Positions 1-5,997 of a stretch of 9,989 bases of DNA are shown piece by piece. Below the pieces are notes generated by a model. That model worked only from the letters and a program-made list of their open reading frames with translations. It ran no database searches and was not told the DNA's origin. The position numbers were made by a program, and so were the translations under genes. The DNA comes from Clostridia bacterium (GTDB lineage Bacteria; Bacillota; Clostridia; Oscillospirales; CAG-272): positions 1 to 9,989 of the forward strand of contig JAGAUC010000051.1 in assembly GCA_017621015.1 (NCBI GenBank), written 5' to 3'. Every line of letters begins with the position of its first letter. Position 1 is the first letter of the stretch.

Positions 1-29
1 AACCCCGCCACTATGGCGGGGTTTTCGTT
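1..29 (+). terminator. Rho-independent terminator at left edge
   Basis: A 10-bp perfect stem (1-10 with 14-23) of mainly C/G pairs closes a 3-base loop and runs into TTTT, CG, then TTTT. On the plus strand this is a typical intrinsic terminator, presumably for a gene lying left of the window and convergent with the peptidase gene. Whether it also works on the minus strand cannot be judged because the flank is cut off. Confidence 0.75.
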
Positions 30-33
30 TTAC

Positions 34-77
34 AAAAAACAACCCAAGCAGGATAAGCCTTGCTTGGGTTGTTTTTT
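34..77 (-). terminator. Bidirectional intrinsic terminator after the M20 peptidase operon
   Basis: A 17-bp perfect inverted repeat (34-50 with 61-77) surrounds a 10-base loop. It has A6 on its left arm and T6 on its right, so both strands show a hairpin followed by a U tract. The minus-strand peptidase stop codon TAA (76-78) overlaps the outer end of the stem, so the operon ends in the hairpin itself. It is probably shared with the convergent transcript from the left. Confidence 0.88.
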
Positions 78-1515
78 AGCACTGACGCATAAGTCTTATG
101 AAAAACTCCACGGCCTTAGTCGCAGTTTCCAGCGGAATTCGCTCGTTGTTTCCGTGAATGGTTGCCCTCTCCTCGCTTGTCAAAGCCATGGCGGAGAAAC
201 GGTAGACCTTGTCGGATATAGTACCGTAATGACGGCTGTCCGAGCACTGCACCATAAGATAGGGCGAGACGATGCATCCCTGCCAGGTGGCGGAGATGGC
301 CCTCTCTACTCTTCGATAGCCCTCGCAATCCGTCACGGAAATACGGCTGGGATTCATGCCGTTTGCCGCCTCCAGCACAACGCCATCGTCACCAATCGTC
401 TTCTTGATATACGCCATTGCACTTTCCACCGTATCGGCAGGATTCAAGCGAATGTTGGACACCATTTCGGCGGTGGGCGGAATGACATTGGGGGCATCGC
501 TTCCCGTCATCTGCGTAAACGCCACGGTGGTGCGCATCAGCGCGTTCATATCGCCACCACTCTTTTTAGCCAGCAGGTCGAGAACGCCCTTGAAGCACCA
601 GAGATTGGCAAAGATCATACGGTACACAAAAGTTGAATGCCGTCCAAGCGTATCAAACATCTGAGCAACCGGCGCCGTGATATGCGACGGAAAGGGGTGA
701 TTTTCCACGCGACAGCAGGCACGCGACAAAAGTCCGACCGGGGTGTGGGGCTTGGGCGCGGAGGCGTGGCCACCGCTCGAAGCCACCTTGTACTTTAAGT
801 TGAGCATTCCCTTCTCGGCAATGCCGACCATGGCACAGGGGGTCTTAACGCCCGGGAAAACCTTTTCCACGACCGCGCCGCCCTCGTCGACTACCATCGA
901 AAGCTCGATTCCCTTTTCCTTAAAGTAATTGACAATGTGCAAGGCACCCTTGCCATTGACCTCCTCGCCACCCGAAAAGGCCAGATACACGTCGTTCTCG
1001 GGCACAAAGCCCTCGGCAATCAGCGTGTCGGCAGCAGAGAGGATGCCGTTAAAGGTCACCTTGGTATCCAGCGTGCCTCTGCCCCACATCACACCGTCCT
1101 CAATGACAGCATCAAAGGGGGGCTTTTCCCAAAGCTCCTCACATACAGGAACCACGTCAAAGTGCGCCATCAGCACCGAGGGCTTCCCCTCGGTCTTGCC
1201 GCGAAGGTGGTAAAGAAGGCCTCTGTCCTCAAAGCGGATGAGCTCGCAGCTCTCGTGCACGTGGGGATACAGCGTTGGCAGAAGCGTGTACAGCTTTTCA
1301 AACTCCGCCTCGTCCTCCTCGTCGTGCGTGGCGCGCGAAACTGTTTTGCATTTCACAAGCTCGCCGAGTGCCGTGATCGCCCTTTCCTTGTCAAAGCTCT
1401 CCACCGAGATTTCCAGCGGTTCAGTCGCCCTTGGCTGAAACCGAAGCGTACGAATGAGAATGACCGCCACAAAGGCAATCACTGCTACCAAAATGAACAT
1501 TCCTATGTATAGCAT
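76..1515 (-). CDS. Membrane-anchored M20 family metallopeptidase (carboxypeptidase S / PM20D1-like)
   Basis: A 479-residue zinc-dependent amidohydrolase of the M20 family; known relatives cleave C-terminal residues from peptides or hydrolyse N-acyl amino acids. Visible motifs in order are HFD with ligands H118 and D120, the GRGTLDTK block with bridging D150, the GGEE block with general base E184 and ligand E185, D210, SSGGH (H250) in the dimerisation or lid domain, the NVIPP turn near 343, and the last ligand H429. All expected metal-site residues are present. Residues 3-21 form one hydrophobic helix followed by several Arg and preceded by no charge; by the positive-inside rule this is a membrane anchor that could leave the catalytic domain cytoplasmic, although relatives are often exported or luminal. 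The start is supported by AAAGGAAC five bases upstream, overlapping the upstream gene's stop. It is the last gene of the operon. The precise substrate is unknown. Confidence 0.92.
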   Translation of the reverse strand: MLYIGMFILVAVIAFVAVILIRTLRFQPRATEPLEISVESFDKERAITALGELVKCKTVSRATHDEEDEAEFEKLYTLLPTLYPHVHESCELIRFEDRGLLYHLRGKTEGKPSVLMAHFDVVPVCEELWEKPPFDAVIEDGVMWGRGTLDTKVTFNGILSAADTLIAEGFVPENDVYLAFSGGEEVNGKGALHIVNYFKEKGIELSMVVDEGGAVVEKVFPGVKTPCAMVGIAEKGMLNLKYKVASSGGHASAPKPHTPVGLLSRACCRVENHPFPSHITAPVAQMFDTLGRHSTFVYRMIFANLWCFKGVLDLLAKKSGGDMNALMRTTVAFTQMTGSDAPNVIPPTAEMVSNIRLNPADTVESAMAYIKKTIGDDGVVLEAANGMNPSRISVTDCEGYRRVERAISATWQGCIVSPYLMVQCSDSRHYGTISDKVYRFSAMALTSEERATIHGNNERIPLETATKAVEFFIRLMRQC

Positions 1516-1527
1516 AATAAGTTCCTT

Positions 1528-3210
1528 TTAATTTTCTTTTTCGGAGCCGATGGGATTCACAATACTGTATCCGACGTTTACAAGATGGTCTGCCACACGC
1601 TCAAGACCGGAGATTGCCGAGGAATAATACGGACTTACCTCAAGCGTACAATGGCCCTCGGCAAGACGCGAGAAGTGGCTGGCGATCAGATCCTTTTTCA
1701 TATCGTCAACGGTGTTTTCCAAGACAACAAGCTCGGAAAGGCCATCCTTCCTCAAGGTTTCAAACGCCTCCTTGGATATGGCAAGCATTTTCAAAACACT
1801 TTCGCTCATTTTTTGGATATCGGTTCGCGCCTTTTCTGAGAACTCGAGCTTCTTACCGAACATTTCCTCGCCAATTTCGTAGAAGTTCTCCGCGTGGTCA
1901 CCAATACGCTCAAGGTCATTGAGCACGTGGAAATACGAACCGATAACTCGCTCGTCGCTCTGCGAGGCGCCCACCGAAAGCTTGATCAGAAATTTCGTCA
2001 AGGCACCGTTTGTAAAGTCAATGATCGCCTCATTGCTTCGGATCCGCTCGCCGCAAGCCAGCGACCCCGTTTCCATCGCCTCAAAGGAAAGGTTCATATT
2101 TTGCTCCACGAGACTAAGCATATAGTCCATTTCCTTCTTGACCTGCATCAAAGCGATCGGAGGGGTGGACAAAAGGCGGTCGTCAACATATTTGAGCGTG
2201 CGGATCTCCTCGTCTGCCTTCTTATCCTTGATAACAAGGCTCGAATATTTGACAAGCCATTTTGTAAACGGAAGCAAAAGTAAAGTCGTTGTCACGTTAA
2301 AGACCACGTGGAATACCGACACGCGCATCTGCAGGGACATGGGATCGTCGCCCGGGAACAGGGAGACAAGCAGATTTACAGCAGGCTCCTTGAAAATCCA
2401 GATCAGCGCGGTGAACAGCGCCGTACCAATGACATTGAAGGTAAAGTGAATGAGCGCCACGCGCTTGGAGTTGGCATTGGCCCCTACGCAAGCCAAAAGC
2501 GCGGTCACGCAGGTACCGATGTTGGCGCCAAGAATGATAAAAAGTGCAAGCTCCAAAGGAAGCACGCCTGTGCCGACCATCGTGATAACAACACCCGTAG
2601 CGGCCGACGAGCTCTGGATCAGCGCCGTAAAGATAACGCCAACAAAGATCAGAAGAAGTGGGAAATTGATCGTCTTGAAGATATTGGTAAACAGCATCTC
2701 CACCAGGGGATTGCCAAACGCCTGCTCGCTGCTCATCACATTAAGACCGACGAAAATGAGACCCAGGCCCGAGCAAAGAAGGCCCGCAAGCTTGATCTTT
2801 TCACTCTTGAAAAAGCCCATCATAACGCCGGCAAACGCGAAGAGGTACATAAGCATATTGAAATAGTCATTTTTGAGAGCCACAAGAACACCGGTTATCG
2901 TGGTACCGATGTTCGCATCCATAATGATCGGGGTCGCCTGCATCAGTGTCATAACACCGGCATTTACAAGACCGATCACCATGACCGAGGTGGCAGATGA
3001 GCTTTGAATGATGGCCGTAACGCCCGCACCGATACCAACGCCGGACAGACGGTTGTTGCTGATCTTTTCCAGCATCCGCTTCATTCCGCTGCCCGCGCTT
3101 TTTTCCAGTGCGTCGCTCATGAAGTTCATACCGACAATGAACACTCCAACACCGGCCAAAAGCCAAATAAGGCTTTGCAAAAGCTGTAGGATTTCACTTC
3201 CTGTTAACAT
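1528..3210 (-). CDS. Na+/phosphate cotransporter family protein with C-terminal PhoU-like domain
   Basis: A 560-residue inner-membrane protein of the Na/Pi cotransporter (NptA/YjbB-type) family, which moves inorganic phosphate with sodium. The inverted-repeat core is clear: QSSSAT at 69-74 and QSSSAAT at 199-205 are the paired substrate-site motifs, each followed by a GANIGT-type segment (ANIGT at 99-103, GANIGT at 228-233). Hydrophobic helices fill about 10-320. Residues 350-550 are a helical PhoU-like domain with two acidic signatures, LERIGDH (433-439) and LERVADH (536-542), matching the ExxxD metal-binding pattern. The start was placed at 3210, not further upstream, because AAGGAG sits five bases before it and the fold begins there; an upstream ATG at 3342 would run through the preceding gene. 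The spacing is 16 bases to the upstream gene and 12 to the next. Direction of transport and true ion are not shown by the sequence. Confidence 0.92.
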   Translation of the reverse strand: MLTGSEILQLLQSLIWLLAGVGVFIVGMNFMSDALEKSAGSGMKRMLEKISNNRLSGVGIGAGVTAIIQSSSATSVMVIGLVNAGVMTLMQATPIIMDANIGTTITGVLVALKNDYFNMLMYLFAFAGVMMGFFKSEKIKLAGLLCSGLGLIFVGLNVMSSEQAFGNPLVEMLFTNIFKTINFPLLLIFVGVIFTALIQSSSAATGVVITMVGTGVLPLELALFIILGANIGTCVTALLACVGANANSKRVALIHFTFNVIGTALFTALIWIFKEPAVNLLVSLFPGDDPMSLQMRVSVFHVVFNVTTTLLLLPFTKWLVKYSSLVIKDKKADEEIRTLKYVDDRLLSTPPIALMQVKKEMDYMLSLVEQNMNLSFEAMETGSLACGERIRSNEAIIDFTNGALTKFLIKLSVGASQSDERVIGSYFHVLNDLERIGDHAENFYEIGEEMFGKKLEFSEKARTDIQKMSESVLKMLAISKEAFETLRKDGLSELVVLENTVDDMKKDLIASHFSRLAEGHCTLEVSPYYSSAISGLERVADHLVNVGYSIVNPIGSEKEN

Positions 3211-3215
3211 AAATT

Positions 3216-3221
3216 CTCCTT
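3216..3221 (-). promoter_or_regulatory. Ribosome binding site AAGGAG deciding the cotransporter start
   Basis: AAGGAG on the minus strand, five bases before the ATG at 3210, in the short gap after the upstream stop. It rules against the 44-residue longer reading from 3342. Confidence 0.8.
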
Positions 3222-3226
3222 GATTT

Positions 3227-3895
3227 TTAAATCCAATTCTTCTTATAAAGTATTCTTGCGTAAATGAGCGTGAAGACCACACCGACCGGAACCATAATGC
3301 CCACCGTTCCCGCGTTAAGCGCCGGGACGAAAACAAAGGCAAGGAGCATCAAGGCAACGGGAGCCGCCGCCAGCTTGATGTTCTTGGAAACGAACACCAC
3401 ACCAAGCGCACCGAAAAGTGCAGGAAGCATCTGGTCAAAGGCAGGCTTGATCACGGGAGCCGACAAAATGGGATTGAGCGGCACAATGAGGATCACGCCA
3501 AGAATGATGATCAGCGTAGTCACGATGGAGGAGACCGCAATGGCTACGGTGGAGATGATCTCGCCATCCTCACTCTGTGCCTTGACCTCGGCATTCTCCA
3601 GCGCGTTCAGCGCGCAAGGAAGCTTGAGGTTGGAGATATTGCCCGTGACAAAGGAGAGGTACGAGCCACCGGCACCCAGCATCGGAATGTAGGTGATGGT
3701 CTCCACCACACCAACCGCCCAGTACATCGGAGCCGTGGCGATCAGACCCTTGATCACGCCCGTCCAGTTGGGCAAGGCACCAAAAAGAACGCAAAGCACG
3801 ATCGGGAATGCGAGAAGGACCACCATGACCGAAAGGTTCCAGATGCGTCCATCTCTGTGAACGCTGTCCATATACGTCATATTCTGATTTTTCAT
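3227..3895 (-). CDS. Polytopic membrane protein, putative second subunit of a transporter pair
   Basis: A 222-residue integral membrane protein that I cannot assign to a named family with confidence. Hydrophobic helices lie at about 20-41, 46-65, 115-139, 155-171, 174-192 and 196-214. Between the second and third is a polar, Gly-rich stretch (74-93) containing GAGGSY, TGNISN and KLP, the kind of conserved re-entrant or substrate-site motif seen in permeases. The start at 3895 is chosen because GGAGGT (3904-3909) lies eight bases upstream and the ATG overlaps the previous stop as ATGA, which implies translational coupling and probably a fixed ratio of the two products. A longer frame from 3916 lacks a ribosome binding site. 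Its partner gene is also a membrane protein, so a heteromeric transporter is inferred, not shown. Confidence 0.85.
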   Translation of the reverse strand: MKNQNMTYMDSVHRDGRIWNLSVMVVLLAFPIVLCVLFGALPNWTGVIKGLIATAPMYWAVGVVETITYIPMLGAGGSYLSFVTGNISNLKLPCALNALENAEVKAQSEDGEIISTVAIAVSSIVTTLIIILGVILIVPLNPILSAPVIKPAFDQMLPALFGALGVVFVSKNIKLAAAPVALMLLAFVFVPALNAGTVGIMVPVGVVFTLIYARILYKKNWI

Positions 3896-4686
3896 ACGAT
3901 CGCACCTCCAAGCCACGAGGTCAGCGGAAGGGCCGCCACCATACCGAGCACCATACTGATGGGAAGCGCGTAGTCACTCAGCCACTTCCACTTAAGCTTT
4001 TTCATAAGCAGGCCGCACACCGCCATGATGAGCGCCGACACGACCATAACCAGCACCGGCACAAGACCGGACGTAGAGGTAAAGCTTTCCCCCTTGCTGT
4101 TTGTGAAAATGCCGTTTTCCGACGTCCAAAGACGCGAAAGATCGCAAAAAACGTAGCCGACAAACGCCGAGATCATACCGATGAACAGCGCGTTCTGCAA
4201 AAGACCGCTCCACTTGGCATCCTTTTTCTCAAAGCTCACAAGACCGCCCTGGATCTTCTTTCCGAGAACCGGAACCAGCCAGATACCTACCATAATGGAA
4301 AGCGTCATGACGATGGTGATCGTGATGTAAGAGGAGGCGTCCATATTGCCGGCAAATTCGCCCAGCGTTTTGCCCATACCCGAGGCGGCGTTAGCGGCGG
4401 CAATGGCCTCATACGAAAGCGAGCCAACCACCGAAAGGCGAAGCCACGGAAGCGCGATGCCCAGTGACTGCGAAAGCGAGATCACGGCAATGACAATGGA
4501 TACCGCCGGCGCAACGGTAAAAATGGCGGCGGAGCGAATGGTCTTTTTGATCTTTGTCATATCCATTCCCTTTTCCTTGGCGCGTCGAATCGCCTTGACA
4601 AGGAAATAGACCGATTGTGCCAAAACCACGGCGACAACGATACCGACAAGTACAAAAAGAATGGGATGATTTACGTGAAATTCCAT
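3892..4686 (-). CDS. Polytopic membrane protein, resembles DUF5058 family
   Basis: A 264-residue membrane protein and the first gene of the minus-strand operon. Predicted helices lie at about 8-31, 51-73, 83-100 (weak), 120-140, 162-181, 206-228 and 240-262, with a basic loop at 32-48 and another at 143-158. The N-terminal half, including the LAQS near 22-25, KKTI near 47-50 and the PWLRLSVVGSLSYE stretch at 80-93, resembles what I recall of DUF5058, an uncharacterised Clostridial family; I could not check this. Start: AAAGGAAC about six bases upstream of the ATG, preceded by a consensus promoter with only about 23 bases of leader, so no riboswitch fits. It overlaps the next gene by four bases. 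Transport is a plausible role from membrane topology and the neighbouring hydrolases, but the substrate is unknown. Confidence 0.85.
   Translation of the reverse strand: MEFHVNHPILFVLVGIVVAVVLAQSVYFLVKAIRRAKEKGMDMTKIKKTIRSAAIFTVAPAVSIVIAVISLSQSLGIALPWLRLSVVGSLSYEAIAAANAASGMGKTLGEFAGNMDASSYITITIVMTLSIMVGIWLVPVLGKKIQGGLVSFEKKDAKWSGLLQNALFIGMISAFVGYVFCDLSRLWTSENGIFTNSKGESFTSTSGLVPVLVMVVSALIMAVCGLLMKKLKWKWLSDYALPISMVLGMVAALPLTSWLGGAIV
3904..3909 (-). promoter_or_regulatory. Ribosome binding site GGAGGT deciding the start of the second membrane gene
   Basis: Reads GGAGGT on the minus strand, eight bases before the ATG at 3895, and lies inside the end of the preceding gene. It supports the ATGA-coupled start over the ATG at 3916, which it would follow and not precede. 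Confidence 0.8.
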
Positions 4687-4691
4687 ATTTT

Positions 4692-4754
4692 GTTCCTTTC
4701 AATAAACATTACTTTTATTATATCTCATTTGTCGCCTCTTGTCAAGAAAGGAAC
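4692..4754. repeat. 9-bp perfect inverted repeat in the divergent promoter region
   Basis: GTTCCTTTC at 4692-4700 is exactly repeated in inverted form as GAAAGGAAC at 4746-4754, separated by 45 bases. One arm is the ribosome binding site of the DUF5058-like gene; the other lies between the two -35 boxes. The outer arm is upstream of the minus-strand transcription start, so the arms cannot pair within that RNA. It may be an operator pair or coincidence, since one arm is a Shine-Dalgarno sequence. Confidence 0.45.
4717..4745 (-). promoter_or_regulatory. Consensus sigma-A promoter of the four-gene operon
   Basis: On the minus strand TTGACA (4740-4745) and TATAAT (4717-4722) are both exact consensus with a 17-base spacer. 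Transcription should begin near 4710, giving a leader of roughly 23 bases before the ATG at 4686. A promoter this close to consensus predicts strong basal activity unless a repressor acts. Confidence 0.88.
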
Positions 4755-4768
4755 TTTTCAAAAATCGG

Positions 4769-4797
4769 TTGACTTTTGAGATTTTGCGTGATATAAT
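4769..4797 (+). promoter_or_regulatory. Extended -10 sigma-A promoter of the soluble M20 peptidase gene
   Basis: TTGACT (4769-4774), a 17-base spacer and TATAAT (4792-4797), with TG at 4789-4790 giving the extended -10 TGnTATAAT. The start is expected near 4804, about 25 bases before the ATG. The -35 box is 23 bases from the divergent promoter's -35 box, so the two RNA polymerase sites adjoin. Confidence 0.88.
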
Positions 4798-4828
4798 GCA
4801 AACGATATAAAAAACAAGGAGATTACCC

Positions 4829-5941
4829 ATGAATTTTGAGACTTACAACGAGGAAGTTTATTCGCTCTTAAAGGAGCTTTGTGCCATCCCTGCCCCCTCA
4901 CACCATGAGGAAAAGCGTGCGCAATACTGCAAAGCGTATTTTGACACTTTGGGCTTTGACAAGGTATATATTGACGAGGCCAAAAACGTGGTCTGTGAGT
5001 GGAACTGTGAGGGCTCGGACGCCATCACAGTTTTTGCCGCACACACCGACACCGTATTTCCCGACACCGAGCCCATGCCCTATTACGAAAAGGACGGCAA
5101 GGCCTTTTGTCCCGGCGTTTGCGACGATACGGCCAGCGTTGCCATTCTGATGGTAGCCGCCAAGCATCTGAAGAGTCTTGGACGCGCCCCCAAGCACGGA
5201 CTTCTTTTCGTTGCCAACTCCTGCGAGGAGGGACTTGGCAATCTGAAGGGGACACGAGAGCTCATGAAAAATTATGAGGGCAGGATCTCCTCCTTCATTT
5301 CCTTTGACAGCGATCTCGACATCATTCACGATTCTTGTGTCGGCTCGCACCGCTACGAGGTTGAGGTACTTACCGAGGGCGGACATTCCTTCGGTGCCTT
5401 CGGCAACGAAAATGCCATTGCCAACCTTGCCAAGATCGCCACAAAAATTTATGAAATTGAGGTTCCGAAGCTCGAAGGAACCAAAACCACCTACAACGTG
5501 GGAACCATTGAAGGCGGAACAAGCGTGAACACCATCGCACAGAGTGCCAAGATGCTTTGCGAATACCGTTCGGACAACGTCGATTGTCTTGAGTATATGA
5601 AGGCGCGCTTTGAGGCCATCTTCAAAGAGGTGGAAAACGAAAAGGTGAAGGTGAACGTCACGCTTGTGGGTAACCGCCCCTGCGCCAGAATGAAGGATCC
5701 GTCCGCTCAGATTGCTCTTTCGAACACATGCAAGTCCATCAGCGAAAAGCTGATCGGCATGCCCGTCACAAGTGTTTCGGCCTCTACCGACTGCAACGTT
5801 CCCCTCTCGCTCGGCATCCCCTCGGTAGCCGTTGGCGTTTGGAAAGGCCACGGATGTCACACCCGTGAGGAGTGGCTGGAGCTCGAAAGCCTTAAGCCCG
5901 GACTCCGTGTGGCCATTGATCTTATGGAATCCTTCCTTTAA
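4829..5941 (+). CDS. M20-type metallopeptidase (soluble, PepT/M25/M40-like)
   Basis: A 370-residue cytosolic di-zinc peptidase with no signal peptide or membrane helix, the usual length of M20 enzymes. Motifs in order: AAHTDT with ligands H72 and D74; GVCDDT with bridging D99; CEEG with catalytic E133 and ligand E134; D160 in FDSD; GGHSFG (H186) in the lid domain; STDCNVPLSLGIP near 320-331, matching the STDxNxPLxxGIP turn of tripeptidase-like members; and H344 in GCHTREEW as the last ligand. The usual Lys two places after the bridging Asp is Thr, which may be a subfamily trait. Start: AAGGAG seven bases upstream of the ATG. It is transcribed divergently from the membrane-protein operon that ends in another M20 gene, suggesting a shared pathway of peptide or N-acyl amino acid turnover. 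Substrate not determinable. Confidence 0.92.
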   Translation: MNFETYNEEVYSLLKELCAIPAPSHHEEKRAQYCKAYFDTLGFDKVYIDEAKNVVCEWNCEGSDAITVFAAHTDTVFPDTEPMPYYEKDGKAFCPGVCDDTASVAILMVAAKHLKSLGRAPKHGLLFVANSCEEGLGNLKGTRELMKNYEGRISSFISFDSDLDIIHDSCVGSHRYEVEVLTEGGHSFGAFGNENAIANLAKIATKIYEIEVPKLEGTKTTYNVGTIEGGTSVNTIAQSAKMLCEYRSDNVDCLEYMKARFEAIFKEVENEKVKVNVTLVGNRPCARMKDPSAQIALSNTCKSISEKLIGMPVTSVSASTDCNVPLSLGIPSVAVGVWKGHGCHTREEWLELESLKPGLRVAIDLMESFL

Positions 5942-5951
5942 TGGAAATAGC

Positions 5952-5982
5952 AAAAGCCCCGCACAGTGTGCGGGGCTTTTTT
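5952..5982. terminator. Bidirectional intrinsic terminator between convergent genes
   Basis: GCCCCGCAC (5956-5964) and GTGCGGGGC (5968-5976) form a 9-bp stem with a 3-base loop, flanked by AAAA on the left and TTTTTT on the right. It begins ten bases after the plus-strand peptidase stop and lies 17 bases beyond the minus-strand stop at 5998. The plus-strand U tract is longer (six) than the minus-strand one (four), so it should be stronger for the peptidase gene. Confidence 0.9.
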
Positions 5983-5997
5983 ATGTCTGATCTTAAA

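Noticed and set aside
2308..3000. A 230-codon plus-strand frame opposite the cotransporter
   Set aside because: It encodes a His/Arg/Lys-rich low-information product, opposite a well-supported transporter with two QSSS motifs.
3211..3342. A 44-residue N-terminal extension of the cotransporter
   Set aside because: It would overlap the preceding gene by over 100 bases, is Arg-rich and unlike the family, and the internal ATG at 3210 has a good ribosome binding site.
4687..4828. A riboswitch or T-box in the divergent intergenic region
   Set aside because: Both promoters leave leaders of only about 23-25 bases, too short for a riboswitch; no such fold was seen.
4898..5953. A 351-codon minus-strand frame opposite the soluble M20 peptidase
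   Set aside because: The plus strand encodes a complete M20 motif set with promoter and ribosome binding site; the antisense product has no family features.
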